Below are positions 1 through 9,466 of a stretch of 64,000 bases of DNA, in pieces. Under the pieces are notes generated by a model. That model saw nothing but the letters and a program-made list of their open reading frames with translations. It made no database searches and was not told where the DNA came from. The stretch comes from Christiangramia gaetbulicola (lineage in GTDB: Bacteria > Bacteroidota > Bacteroidia > Flavobacteriales > Flavobacteriaceae): assembly GCF_003054225.1 (NCBI RefSeq), contig NZ_QBKQ01000002.1, forward strand, positions 434,001 through 498,000. Direction: 5' to 3'. Every line of letters begins with the position of its first letter. The first letter of the stretch is position 1. The translations under genes and the position numbers were made by a program.

Positions 1-942
1 GTTCTCGGGATTTGATTTACGCTCTTCCACGATCTTGTTCTCGGCAATTTTAGAGATGTCCAGGATATATTGCGTACGCTTTTTAGCATCAGTCTCATTC
101 GTGAAATTCCTGGTGAAATCGTTCTTGTTTATATCAAGGATCTCCACCAGGTTATCGTCCATAGCTTTATTCTGAAGCTCTTTTAGCTCATCAAGACTTT
201 TATTAATAGCTTCCCATTCGGTCTCGATAAGGTCCTTATCATGTGTGAATTGGGCAATAGAACTGGTAAGTTTCAGCATCTTCATGCTCTTTTCCCTCAA
301 CTCCTTGTCTCTTCTATTCAAAGATCCAATAAACTGACTGATGCCATCTATAAGACTACCGGCAAACATCCCGGTAAATGGAGTTCCCTTGGCTAAATCA
401 CCCGTTACCTGCAGCATATGATTAAGGGCTTCCAGCCTTGCATCATCTTCTTTTTCTTCAGCTACATACTTTTGAAATTTACCAAACCATTCCTGGTATC
501 CATCATAATTCATGGGATTCCCAACAGCATCGAGGGTTGAATAAAACTCTCTCGAGGTATTGAAAAGATTCAAAGGTTTGATTTCCCTTTCCATAGAAGC
601 GAGGTTTAATACTGCTGAACTGTAATTATACTTGTAAACGCTAATGGTATTTTTATCGATCTCTTCCTGTCTTTCTTCCAGATACTTGACCCTTTCCAGT
701 AGTTTTTCAACTTTTTCTGAAGCCGAATTAGTATTCTTGATGCTTTCATCCAGATTATTGATCTTGGAATCTATTTCTTTGATCCTGAATTCCAGGTTCT
801 GACTCAATAAAGATCTTTCACGGTTTAATTCCTTTAAAACCTGGTCTGTGACAGAAGCACTCTGGTTATCTGCATATATCTGTGCGTTAGCACTATTAAG
901 GCTTATAAAAACAGCCAAAAGGACGAAGATTATTTTCTTCAT
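1..942 (-). CDS. Secreted coiled-coil protein of unknown function (3' end outside window)
   Basis: An open frame of 314 codons reads leftwards from an ATG at 942 and runs off the window, so the C-terminus is missing. Residues 1-21 form a signal peptide (MKK start, hydrophobic core, ending ANAQ). The mature part is rich in Glu, Lys, Asn and Leu; residues about 30-85 and 225-310 have the heptad-like pattern of coiled coils (for example KEIDSKINNLDESIKN), with a more globular stretch between. I recognise no family. It is probably periplasmic or attached to the outer membrane. A structural role is possible but not shown. The frame has no internal stop and normal codon use. Confidence 0.75.
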   Translation of the reverse strand, partial: MKKIIFVLLAVFISLNSANAQIYADNQSASVTDQVLKELNRERSLLSQNLEFRIKEIDSKINNLDESIKNTNSASEKVEKLLERVKYLEERQEEIDKNTISVYKYNYSSAVLNLASMEREIKPLNLFNTSREFYSTLDAVGNPMNYDGYQEWFGKFQKYVAEEKEDDARLEALNHMLQVTGDLAKGTPFTGMFAGSLIDGISQFIGSLNRRDKELREKSMKMLKLTSSIAQFTHDKDLIETEWEAINKSLDELKELQNKAMDDNLVEILDINKNDFTRNFTNETDAKKRTQYILDISKIAENKIVEERKSNPEN

Positions 943-1064
943 AATTAATTTCAATTTTGATCAACTTGATTAACGCTCCATAGTCGAGCATATTTCATGC
1001 CATCAAAATTAAAATAGATATCCGCAGCTATTTGAATACCATAGGTTTGAAAGTTGTAGAATTT

Positions 1065-1826
1065 TTAAGCAGAACTTCCCATTTTCCCCATTCTGAAAAG
1101 TATAGGAAAAATTACTTCATTCTTTTTCCCAAAGGCCCTGCGCAGGGCCGGCTCGATGATCGAAACAGGATCCTGCCCCTTTTTGTTCTCATAATGTTTC
1201 ACCGCAGACCAGGTACGTAAATACCCCAGTAAATGCTCAATTTTCCAGTGATAAGTCTGCACAAATTGAGGAGCAGAGATTTCTATGAAGGGAAAGGGTA
1301 TACTTTGATAATCATCGTCCAGGTATTTTCTTTCCTCATCCCAGTATGGTCCAATAATATTCCTGTAAAAATCGGCAATTACCAGATTGGTTTCCGGGTT
1401 AGACCGAAAAAGCCCATATCCCATTATAACTATATGTCCATCTAGTTTTAAACATCTCTCAACCTCCTGGTAGAACTTCTTAAAATCAAACCAATGCACT
1501 GCCTGAGCACTAATAATTAGATCAAATTGATTATCGCTGAAATTTGTCTTTTCCGCAGGTTGTATGGAATATCTAATGTTTTCTTTTTTAGGAGCGTTTT
1601 TTATCTGGTTCTCACTGATATCTGTAGCCTCCACCCTGGTGAAAAATTCTGAAAGTTCCACCGCAACCTGACCATTACCTGTTCCACAATCCCAGGCGGT
1701 TTGCCGCGCATGCAGATGAAGCTTTAAAAATTCATAAACCTCAGCAGGATAAGTAGGCCTGTACTTACTGTACTCTTTAGATCTGCTGGAAAAATTATCC
1801 TTCAAAACGTAAATTTTATTCACCAA
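1065..1826 (-). CDS. Class I SAM-dependent methyltransferase (Methyltransf_11 type)
   Basis: This 253-residue protein has the Rossmann-fold methyltransferase signature: motif I WDCGTGNGQ at residues 45-53 for SAM binding, an acidic residue (VEATD, D69) at the end of strand 2, and FDLIISAQAVHWFD at 101-114 matching motif IV of small-molecule methyltransferases. The N-terminal FSSRSKEYSKYRPTYP is typical of a family found in bacteria and fungi and often annotated simply as methyltransferase. The substrate cannot be told from sequence. It is cytoplasmic, has no signal peptide, and diverges from the secreted-protein gene at 1966. The start could lie a few codons downstream. Confidence 0.85.
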   Translation of the reverse strand: MVNKIYVLKDNFSSRSKEYSKYRPTYPAEVYEFLKLHLHARQTAWDCGTGNGQVAVELSEFFTRVEATDISENQIKNAPKKENIRYSIQPAEKTNFSDNQFDLIISAQAVHWFDFKKFYQEVERCLKLDGHIVIMGYGLFRSNPETNLVIADFYRNIIGPYWDEERKYLDDDYQSIPFPFIEISAPQFVQTYHWKIEHLLGYLRTWSAVKHYENKKGQDPVSIIEPALRRAFGKKNEVIFPILFRMGKMGSSA

Positions 1827-1868
1827 ATTATGGAATTCTCATTTTATAGGGTGATTGACTGTAATTTT

Positions 1869-1891
1869 AATATTTGTTTACTTCAAATATT
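1869..1891. promoter_or_regulatory. 8-bp inverted repeat in a divergent promoter region
   Basis: Between two divergent genes lies AATATTTG, 7 bases, CAAATATT, a perfect 8-bp inverted repeat. Each arm read outwards differs by one base from the Bacteroidota -7 element TAnnTTTG, so the palindrome could contain back-to-back promoters or an operator. No regulator is known for it. Confidence 0.35.
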
Positions 1892-1965
1892 GGTCAATTC
1901 ACATCAAATTCGCTCAAAAATTCAGTATATTGTATAAGTTTATTCAAACTTAATTAAAATTTGTA

Positions 1966-3240
1966 ATGAAAAAATTTGAAGCAATCTTAAATGGTAAAGC
2001 TCACCTCGTGATTTTACTTTTCAGCTTTTTATTTGTCTCTATGCAAAGCTTCGCTTTTCAGCCTTCAGACATTAAATATGTTGAATATAAAGGAGAGGTA
2101 GTTAATGCCCGAAACGGTAGGCCGATATCCTCCGCCTATCTTGCCCTTAATAATAGTAACATTTCTACTATTACGAACTCAGATGGAGAATTCTCCTTAA
2201 AAGTACCTGAAGATCTTACAGAGGCAACAGTGACCATATCTGTTCTAGGTTTTCAAAGTAAAACTCTTCCTCTTTCATATTTCCAGAGTGCAAATACCAG
2301 AATAGAACTTGATGAAACAGTTGAAGAACTTTCTGAGGTTAGCCTATACAAAGCTACGAACCCGGAATTGCTGGTAAAGGAAATGCTATCCAAAAAAGAT
2401 GAGAATTACCTCACAGACCAAAGTCTTATGACGGGATTCTATCGTGAAACCATCAAGAAAGGATGGAGTAACGTAAGCCTTTCTGAAGCAGTAGTGAAGA
2501 TCTTTAAAAACCCTTACAACTCTTACAAACGAGACATGGTCTCCCTTTATAAGGCTCGTAAGAGTACAGACTATAATAAATTAGATACGCTGGCTCTAAA
2601 ACTTCGCGGAGGTCCTTATAATACTCTGTATCTGGATATGATGAAATATACCGAATACGTACTAAGACCTGGAATGGTAGAAAGCTATGAATTTAAATTC
2701 GATGATCCTGCTAAGATCAATGACCGCTACACTTATGTTGTAGAGTTTAAAGAAATCGATGAATCAGACCCATGGTATTATGGAAAACTTTTCATTGATG
2801 CTGAAACCTCTACCCTTGTAAAAGCTGAGTATAGCCTGAATGTTGATAACAGAGATGCTGCCGAAGCCATGTTCGTGAAGAAAAAACCGAATGGTTCCAA
2901 AGTTTATCCTACCGAGTTGAATTACCAGGTAGATTACGCTCAGGACGATGGTAAGTGGCACTATGCTTACGGTAAGGCACAAATGGAATATGTTGTGAAC
3001 TGGAAAAGAAAGATCTTTAATTCAAAATATAAGATCGATAGCGAAATGGTAGTGACAGATTATGAGGAATATGTAAGTGATGACTGGAAGAAAACAGTAG
3101 ATCTTATCAATCCTAATATCGTAATGGTAGATGATGTTTCCGGATTCGCAGATTCTGAATTCTGGGGAAGCAATAATATTATTGAACCGGACAAATCTAT
3201 CCAGAACGCTATAGACAAGATTAATCGTAAAAATGATTGA
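1966..3240 (+). CDS. Secreted protein with CarboxypepD_reg-like domain
   Basis: This 424-residue protein has a signal peptide (about residues 1-31) followed at about 41-118 by the beta-sandwich CarboxypepD_reg-like domain usual at the start of SusC-type receptors (EYKGEVVNARNGRPISSAY, then NSDGEFSLKV). The remaining 300 residues form a region common in Bacteroidota envelope proteins of unknown function, with no TonB plug or barrel signature. It is probably periplasmic or anchored at the outer membrane. It is transcribed alone and ends at a strong hairpin terminator shared with the convergent gene at 3324. The family is clear but the role is not. Confidence 0.8.
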   Translation: MKKFEAILNGKAHLVILLFSFLFVSMQSFAFQPSDIKYVEYKGEVVNARNGRPISSAYLALNNSNISTITNSDGEFSLKVPEDLTEATVTISVLGFQSKTLPLSYFQSANTRIELDETVEELSEVSLYKATNPELLVKEMLSKKDENYLTDQSLMTGFYRETIKKGWSNVSLSEAVVKIFKNPYNSYKRDMVSLYKARKSTDYNKLDTLALKLRGGPYNTLYLDMMKYTEYVLRPGMVESYEFKFDDPAKINDRYTYVVEFKEIDESDPWYYGKLFIDAETSTLVKAEYSLNVDNRDAAEAMFVKKKPNGSKVYPTELNYQVDYAQDDGKWHYAYGKAQMEYVVNWKRKIFNSKYKIDSEMVVTDYEEYVSDDWKKTVDLINPNIVMVDDVSGFADSEFWGSNNIIEPDKSIQNAIDKINRKND

Positions 3241-3267
3241 TCACCGGTAACCTTTAAAATAGAAAAC

Positions 3268-3301
3268 TAAAAAGCCCCATGCTAAAGCGTGGGGCTTTTA
3301 A
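3268..3301. terminator. Bidirectional rho-independent terminator
   Basis: AAAAGCCCCA, 10-base loop, TGGGGCTTTT forms a perfect 10-bp stem with T-runs on both strands. It lies between the convergent genes ending at 3240 (+) and 3324 (-). Confidence 0.9.
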
Positions 3302-3323
3302 ATTTGAATTAGCCAAAATTCAA

Positions 3324-3908
3324 TTATCCAACATTTACCGATTTCGAGAAAGTGTTGGTTTTAGTCTTAATTTTCACAATATAACTGCCTGCAGGTACAT
3401 TTGAGAAATCCAGTTTTCTTTTGACCACCAGATCTTTAGTCTTCAATTTTCCAACGGGCACGCCAAATTTATCAAAAATTTCTATTTCTACCTTATTTTC
3501 TTCAGGATTTGCAAGGCAAATAGACACAATATCCCCGGAAATCCTGTATAAAGGCTTGAAATCAAACCTATAAGCATTCTTATCTATGCTTAAAATTTCT
3601 CCGTTTTTCGATATAATTGAAGTCGAAATACTGAATTCCTTATCAAGAACAAGGGTATATCTCCCATCTTCCAGGCTATTAAAGTCAAAAATCTTGGAGT
3701 AAGAATCGTCATTGGAAAGCCTGTCTTTAAAAACGATCTCTTCATTTTCTCCAAGGATGCTTAATATTGCACCTTGCTCTATTCCCTTCACTTCCACGAT
3801 CAGGTTTTGCTTTTCATTGACCTTTAGATCCAATCCGTCTGATGCATTTGCCGCAAAGCTTGCGACAAATACCAATGCTACGATTAATTTTCTGAATGCT
3901 GTTTTCAT
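3324..3908 (-). CDS. Secreted beta-sandwich protein, T9SS-like C-terminal fold
   Basis: The product has 194 residues with a signal peptide (residues 1-22, ending ANAS). The rest looks all-beta and appears to contain two Ig-like units. The C-terminal part (EIFDKFGVPVGKLKTKD, FSNVPAGSYIVKIKTK) resembles the type IX secretion sorting-domain fold, in which a final sandwich carries PxGxYxVKI, but the protein is almost nothing but this fold, so it is probably not a normal T9SS cargo. Similar short proteins are common in flavobacteria without known function. It is monocistronic and convergent with the preceding gene. Confidence 0.7.
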   Translation of the reverse strand: MKTAFRKLIVALVFVASFAANASDGLDLKVNEKQNLIVEVKGIEQGAILSILGENEEIVFKDRLSNDDSYSKIFDFNSLEDGRYTLVLDKEFSISTSIISKNGEILSIDKNAYRFDFKPLYRISGDIVSICLANPEENKVEIEIFDKFGVPVGKLKTKDLVVKRKLDFSNVPAGSYIVKIKTKTNTFSKSVNVG

Positions 3909-4064
3909 AATCTTAAGTTTTAAGTTAGAACTGCGATTAATATTAATCTAAAACTAGCTATAAAGAACAGCAGAGAATAGTCAAGAATAAACCAGTTTAT
4001 GTCTTATATTACCATTCAGAATTACAATGAAAACGTTTTCGGTTAATTAAGAACATAAAAGAGG

Positions 4065-4072
4065 TAATTTTG
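4065..4072 (+). promoter_or_regulatory. Candidate -7 element for the AraC-type gene
   Basis: TAATTTTG matches the Bacteroidota consensus TAnnTTTG and lies 44 bases before the ATG at 4117. No clear TTTG -33 element sits at the right distance, so this is a partial match. Confidence 0.4.
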
Positions 4073-4116
4073 TAATGTCTTCACCAATAATTGCAGATTA
4101 AATTTATAAGAAAAAG

Positions 4117-5001
4117 ATGCAGATGGGAACAGGAAACAAGCCAACGCTGGAAAAGATAGAACCGGGATTTGGAAGTTCCTTCTCCTATAGAACTTATTAC
4201 AGTGATCCAGATCTCCGGAAACCTACTTTCTGGCATTATCATCCAGAGATAGAACTCGTCTATGTTAATAAAGGCTGCGGGAAAAGGCAAATTGGCAGTC
4301 ATATATCCTATTATCGCAACGGAGATCTTATTCTTATAGGCTCTCTTCTGCCCCATTGTTCTTTTACAGATAGTCTTACCGGCCATGAGCGTGAATCTGT
4401 ACTTCAGTTCAAGGAGGATTTTCTAGGAGAGAAGTTTTTTGATGCTTCAGAAATGGTCGGAATAAGAAATTTACTGGAACGCGCTAAAAAGGGAATTGTT
4501 TTTCACGGGGAAACCAAGCGAAGTATTGGTGCCAGAATAGAAAAACTAAAAGACATGGATCCATTCTCCAGGTTGCTGGGTTTACTGGAAATATTAAAAA
4601 GGCTGGAAAAAGCTGAGAACTATACCATTCTTAACGCTGGTGGTTTTATACTGGAAACATCACTACAGGATAATGACAGGATAAATATCATTTTCAACTT
4701 CGTAAAAGAAGAATTTATCCGGCCTATAAGCCTGGATGAGATCAGTGAAAAAGTAAGCATGACCAATCCTGCCTTTTGCAGGTATTTCAAAAAGATCACT
4801 GGCAAGACCTTTACCAGGTTTGTGAATGAATACAGGCTGGCGCATGCCGCTAAACTTTTACATGAAAAACAGATAAGTATTACCGATGTTTGTTTTGAAA
4901 GTGGTTTCAACAACTTTAGTCACTTTAATAAGCAGTTTAAGGCTTTCACAGGGAAATCACCCTCCACCTACAGAAACGAATTAAAATTTAGTGTTTCATA
5001 A
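4117..5001 (+). CDS. AraC family transcriptional regulator with cupin sensor domain
   Basis: This 294-residue regulator has an N-terminal cupin sensor (about residues 15-150; FWHYHPEIELVYVN is the usual ligand-pocket strand pair) and a C-terminal double helix-turn-helix (about 195-292) ending with the family signature GFNNFSHFNKQFKAFTGKSP followed by TYR. Members of this group sense sugars or other small molecules and activate nearby or distant operons. No catabolic operon is adjacent, so its target is not evident. The annotated start has a second in-frame ATG two codons later. It stands alone, with a terminator just after the stop. Confidence 0.9.
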   Translation: MQMGTGNKPTLEKIEPGFGSSFSYRTYYSDPDLRKPTFWHYHPEIELVYVNKGCGKRQIGSHISYYRNGDLILIGSLLPHCSFTDSLTGHERESVLQFKEDFLGEKFFDASEMVGIRNLLERAKKGIVFHGETKRSIGARIEKLKDMDPFSRLLGLLEILKRLEKAENYTILNAGGFILETSLQDNDRINIIFNFVKEEFIRPISLDEISEKVSMTNPAFCRYFKKITGKTFTRFVNEYRLAHAAKLLHEKQISITDVCFESGFNNFSHFNKQFKAFTGKSPSTYRNELKFSVS

Positions 5002-5002
5002 A

Positions 5003-5036
5003 AAAATCCCGCTCATTTCTGAACGGGATCTTTCTT
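5003..5036 (+). terminator. Rho-independent terminator
   Basis: ATCCCG (5006-5011) pairs with CGGGAT (5024-5029), helped by inner TCA/TGA pairing. It is followed by CTTTCTTC and preceded by an A-run, so it may serve both the AraC-type gene and the convergent ferredoxin gene. Confidence 0.75.
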
Positions 5037-5058
5037 CAATCTTATTTATAAATTTTAA

Positions 5059-5466
<408 letters not shown>

Positions 5467-5553
5467 TTAGGAAATTTTATGGTTTTAAGCTGCGGAAACT
5501 TTAATTTCGCTGCACAAATTTAACATAGGGCACATTCATAACCAAATTAGACG

Positions 5554-6612
5554 ATGACAATCGACGACCATAAATCACATCTTATAACTTTAGGTAAATT
5601 TCTTCAGCAGTTTCAGCTAACAGAATCGGTAAAAAACAAGGATATCCCCGGGAATGATAAGTTCTTTGCTGAAATGGAAGAAAAGATAGATTCTGCCATT
5701 CATTATAATGGCTGGTTCAATCGTGAAAATATCATCTTCTCCCTGCAACAGTGGAGTAATGCATTAACCCCAAGAAATCTCAAACTCTGGCTGGACAGCT
5801 ATAATCTTTCAGAAAGCGGCGGAAAAACCGTAGGTATCGTTATGGCGGGAAATATTCCCCTGGTTGGATTCCATGATTTTATCTCTGTGTTGGTTTCCGG
5901 CCACAAGGTTTTGGTAAAACAATCTACCAGTGACCAGCAACTACTTCCTGTAATTGCCGCTTACTTAATGCACCTGGATAAACGCTACGAGGAGCGCATC
6001 AGGTTCACCAAGGACAGGCTGGAAGATTTTGATGCGGTGATCGCTACCGGTAGTAATAATACTGCCAGATACTTTGAATATTATTTTAAAGGCAAGCCAA
6101 GTATTATAAGAAAGAACCGAAACTCGGTCGCGATTCTTACCGGAGAAGAGACAAAAGAAGACCTGCAAAAGCTTGGTGAGGATATTTTCAGGTATTACGG
6201 CCTGGGCTGTAGAAATGTTTCGAAACTATATGTTCCCGAGAATTATGACTTCGATAGTTTCTTTAAGGCTATTTACGAATGGAATCCCTTGATAAATCAA
6301 AATAAATATGCCAATAATTACGATTATAACAAGGCGGTTTATTTAATGAGCGAATTCAAATTACTGGATAATGGTTTCCTGATCTTGAAGGAAGATGAGA
6401 GTTTTGGATCCCCTATCGCCTCCTTGTTCTATGAAACATATTCTAATCCAAAGGAACTGGAAGAAGTACTGGAAAAGAATTCAGATAATATCCAGTGTAT
6501 CGTGAAAAAAGATTCAAATAAGAACGAGGTAACTTTTGGCCAGACCCAGAAACCAGAACTATGGGATTATGCGGATAATGTAGACACTATTGAATTCCTT
6601 TCTAAAATTTAA
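5554..6612 (+). CDS. Acyl-CoA reductase (LuxC-like)
   Basis: This 352-residue protein matches the LuxC/acyl-CoA reductase family, which reduces fatty acyl-CoA or acyl-enzyme to aldehyde with NADPH. The cofactor-binding region is visible as VGIVMAGNIPLVGFHDF followed by VSGHKVLVKQS, the usual LuxC pattern, and a likely nucleophilic Cys lies in YYGLGCRNVSKLYVPE. It is shorter than LuxC of light-emitting bacteria (about 480 residues), and no luxD, luxA or luxE partner is near, so bioluminescence is not implied. It is followed 69 bases later by serC in the same direction. The true substrate is unknown. Confidence 0.8.
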   Translation: MTIDDHKSHLITLGKFLQQFQLTESVKNKDIPGNDKFFAEMEEKIDSAIHYNGWFNRENIIFSLQQWSNALTPRNLKLWLDSYNLSESGGKTVGIVMAGNIPLVGFHDFISVLVSGHKVLVKQSTSDQQLLPVIAAYLMHLDKRYEERIRFTKDRLEDFDAVIATGSNNTARYFEYYFKGKPSIIRKNRNSVAILTGEETKEDLQKLGEDIFRYYGLGCRNVSKLYVPENYDFDSFFKAIYEWNPLINQNKYANNYDYNKAVYLMSEFKLLDNGFLILKEDESFGSPIASLFYETYSNPKELEEVLEKNSDNIQCIVKKDSNKNEVTFGQTQKPELWDYADNVDTIEFLSKI

Positions 6613-6681
6613 TCTTATAATTTTCATAACAGCAATTGCCTGAGAATTTTGGCATCTTTGCTTTAACCAACTATAATTTTT

Positions 6682-7746
6682 ATGAAAAAGCACAACTTTA
6701 GCGCAGGTCCCTGTATTTTACCTCAAGAGGTATTTAAGGAGGCCTCTCAGGCTATATTGGATTTTAATAATTCAGGTTTATCCATTTTAGAAATCTCTCA
6801 CAGAAGTGCAGATTTTGTATCGGTGATGGAAGAAGCCCGTTCTTTAGCCCTTGAATTACTGGGCTTAAAAGACAAAGGATATAAAGCCCTTTTTCTACAA
6901 GGCGGTGCCAGCATGCAGTTTTTAATGACGGCATATAACTTGCTAGAGAAAAAAGCGGCTTATCTAAATACCGGTACCTGGTCTTCTAAAGCGATCAAAG
7001 AAGCCAAATTATTCGGAAATGTGGATGAAGTTGCTTCCTCCAAGGATAAGAACTTTAATTATATACCGAAGTCCTACGCTATCCCAAGTGATGCCGATTA
7101 TTTTCACTGTACCAGTAATAATACCATCTTCGGGACTCAAATGAAAGAATTCCCGGCTACGAACATCCCTATGGTTTGTGATATGAGTAGTGATATTTTT
7201 TCAAGAGAAATCGATTTTTCCAAATTTGATCTTATTTACGCCGGAGCCCAAAAAAATATGGGGCCTGCGGGAACAACTCTTGTCGTGGTAAAAGAAGAAA
7301 TTCTTGGTAAAGCCTCCAGGGAGATCCCTTCTATGATGGACTACTCTGTGCATATAGGCAAAGACAGTATGTTCAACACCCCAGCAGTTTATGCTGTTTA
7401 TGTCTCTTTACTTACTTTGAGATGGATCAAGGCAAAAGGAGGAATCAAAGCCATGGAGGAGCACAACAACAAAAAAGCTGAACTTATCTATAACGAAATT
7501 GATCGGAATCCGCTATTCACAGGATTTGCGGCCAAGGAAGATAGATCTGCTATGAACGCTACTTTTAACCTCGTGGATGAATCTCACAAGGAAACATTCG
7601 ATAAAATGTGGAAAGAAGCTGGTGTAAATGGATTGAATGGTCACAGAAGCGTTGGAGGTTATCGTGCTTCTATGTATAATGCGCTTAGCCTTGAGAGTGT
7701 GCAGGTAGTTGTAGATCTAATGAAAGAACTGGAAAACAAAGTCTAA
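6682..7746 (+). CDS. serC: Phosphoserine aminotransferase SerC
   Basis: This 354-residue PLP enzyme makes 3-phosphoserine from 3-phosphohydroxypyruvate and glutamate, the second step of serine synthesis; SerC also acts in pyridoxal phosphate synthesis in some bacteria. It has the N-terminal FSAGPCILP, the phosphate-binding GGAS at 74-77, and the PLP-binding lysine K191 in YAGAQKNMGPAG. The C-terminal HRSVGGYRASMYNA is the substrate-phosphate contact region. Length is normal. The next gene, 26 bases on, is the serA-type dehydrogenase that supplies its substrate, so the two form a serine operon. Confidence 0.96.
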   Translation: MKKHNFSAGPCILPQEVFKEASQAILDFNNSGLSILEISHRSADFVSVMEEARSLALELLGLKDKGYKALFLQGGASMQFLMTAYNLLEKKAAYLNTGTWSSKAIKEAKLFGNVDEVASSKDKNFNYIPKSYAIPSDADYFHCTSNNTIFGTQMKEFPATNIPMVCDMSSDIFSREIDFSKFDLIYAGAQKNMGPAGTTLVVVKEEILGKASREIPSMMDYSVHIGKDSMFNTPAVYAVYVSLLTLRWIKAKGGIKAMEEHNNKKAELIYNEIDRNPLFTGFAAKEDRSAMNATFNLVDESHKETFDKMWKEAGVNGLNGHRSVGGYRASMYNALSLESVQVVVDLMKELENKV

Positions 7747-7772
7747 ATAAATTTTATAGAATCATTTAGAAA

Positions 7773-8750
7773 ATGAAAGTATTAGCAAATGATGGTATCT
7801 CCGAAAGCGGAGCAGAAACTTTACGAAAAGCCGGGTTTGAGGTAATTATCAAAAAAGTTGCCCAGGAGCAGCTTAAAGATTTCCTGAATAAGAACGGTAT
7901 TAGTGTACTTCTGGTTAGGAGCGCAACCAAGGTTGGCAAGGATATCATCGATAACTGCATTCATCTAAAGGTTATTGGCCGTGGTGGTGTTGGGATGGAT
8001 AATATTGAAGTTAAGTATGCACGTAGCAAAGGAATTGCTGTGATCAATACTCCTGCTGCTTCTTCAAGTTCGGTAGCCGAGCTTGTTTTCGCTCACTTGT
8101 TTGGCGGAGTAAGACATCTACATGATTCTAACCGAAATATGCCATTAGAAGGAGATTCCAGATTTAAGGAACTCAAGAAATCCTATGCCGGGGGAATGGA
8201 ACTTAGAGGAAAAACCCTTGGTATCATAGGCTTCGGAAGAATTGGTCGCGAAGTGGCTAAAATAGCCTTAGGTATTGGAATGAAAGTGATCGCCAGCGAT
8301 CAACATGTTGGAGAAGCTGAAATCACTCTTGAATTCTATAATGATCAAACTATTAAAATTCCTATTAAAACTGAACCTGTAGAAATGCTTATCAAGGATT
8401 CAGATTTTATAACCCTGCATGTTCCAGCCCAGGCTAAGCCGATTATTGGAACTAAGGAGTTTGAACAAATGAAAGAAGGTGTTGGTATTATAAACACCGC
8501 CCGTGGAGGTGTTTTAGATGAAGAAGCTTTACTTGCAGCCATAGAATCTGGAAAAGTAGCATTTGCAGCCTTGGATACTTACGAGAATGAACCAACCCCA
8601 GCGATCAAGCTTTTAATGAACGAAAGCATTTCTTTAAGTCCTCATATTGGTGCGGCTACGAATGAAGCCCAGGAACGCATTGGAGTGGAACTTGCCGAAC
8701 AGATCATAGATATCTTAAAGAAGAAAAAAAGTGCCGCTCAGGATAGCTAA
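7773..8750 (+). CDS. serA: D-3-phosphoglycerate dehydrogenase, short form without ACT domain
   Basis: This 325-residue D-2-hydroxyacid dehydrogenase oxidises 3-phosphoglycerate to 3-phosphohydroxypyruvate with NAD. It has the NAD-binding GFGRIG at 153-158 and the catalytic trio R244 (NTARGG), E273 (ENEP) and H291 (SPHIGAATNEAQ). It lacks the ACT regulatory domain of the long E. coli enzyme, so it is probably not inhibited by serine through that route. Assignment to SerA rather than another 2-hydroxyacid dehydrogenase rests mainly on its position directly after serC. Confidence 0.92.
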   Translation: MKVLANDGISESGAETLRKAGFEVIIKKVAQEQLKDFLNKNGISVLLVRSATKVGKDIIDNCIHLKVIGRGGVGMDNIEVKYARSKGIAVINTPAASSSSVAELVFAHLFGGVRHLHDSNRNMPLEGDSRFKELKKSYAGGMELRGKTLGIIGFGRIGREVAKIALGIGMKVIASDQHVGEAEITLEFYNDQTIKIPIKTEPVEMLIKDSDFITLHVPAQAKPIIGTKEFEQMKEGVGIINTARGGVLDEEALLAAIESGKVAFAALDTYENEPTPAIKLLMNESISLSPHIGAATNEAQERIGVELAEQIIDILKKKKSAAQDS

Positions 8751-8804
8751 ATTCATCTGGTTTTTTTGTAAATTCTAAGGATTTACATCTTAAAAACAAT
8801 AATT

Positions 8805-9428
8805 ATGGCATCTATCCTGGATATATTAAATACACCTGCGGGAGAGGCACTAATCAATGGTGCAAGTAAAAAAACTTCAGAAGAAAAAGAAAAAGTAACT
8901 TCAGCTTTGGGCATGGCGCTTCCCCTGCTCCTCGGAGCAATGAAAAATAACGCAAGATCAAAGGAAGGGGCCGCGAATCTAAATGCCGCCTTGAACAGTG
9001 ATAAACACGATGGTTCTCTTCTTGAGCAATTACAGGAACTCGACCCGGATTATCTTCACACCGAAGGCGATAAGATCGTAAACCATATCCTGGGCGAAAA
9101 ACAGGATAATATATCCTCAAATCTTGGCTCTGCCCTCAACATGGATAAAGATAAGCTTAGCGCTATCATTAAAATGGCTGCTCCATTGATTTTAAGCATT
9201 TTAGGAAGCCAGAAAAGGAAAGACAGCGTTAGCGAAGATGGTCTAACCGATCTTCTTGGTTCGGTATTGGGCAGTAATTCCAAACACGACACCTCATTCC
9301 TGGAAACCATCCTGGATCGAGATGGGGATGGTAGTATCATTGATGACATTGGAGGGATGATCCTTGGCGGTGGTAAACCAGATAAATCTGATGGTAGCAT
9401 CCTTGGCGGATTCACCGGAGGAAAATAA
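8805..9428 (+). CDS. DUF937 family protein
   Basis: This 207-residue protein has the DUF937 pattern: the N-terminal SILDILNTPAGEALINGASK, the repeated helix-turn ALGMALPLLLGAMKNNA, and a second copy at about 105-135 (IIKMAAPLILSILGSQKRKD). The C-terminal part is rich in Gly and Asp (DRDGDGSIIDDIGGMILGGG), resembling a Ca-binding loop. No signal peptide is seen. The function of DUF937 is unknown. It follows serA by 54 bases and may be read from the same transcript. Confidence 0.85.
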   Translation: MASILDILNTPAGEALINGASKKTSEEKEKVTSALGMALPLLLGAMKNNARSKEGAANLNAALNSDKHDGSLLEQLQELDPDYLHTEGDKIVNHILGEKQDNISSNLGSALNMDKDKLSAIIKMAAPLILSILGSQKRKDSVSEDGLTDLLGSVLGSNSKHDTSFLETILDRDGDGSIIDDIGGMILGGGKPDKSDGSILGGFTGGK

Positions 9429-9466
9429 TAGGTATAATTTTTGAACTTAACCTGCTAAAATTAAAG

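Noticed and set aside
5554-6612. Bioluminescence (lux) system
   Set aside because: Only a LuxC-like reductase is present; no luciferase, LuxD or LuxE genes occur here.
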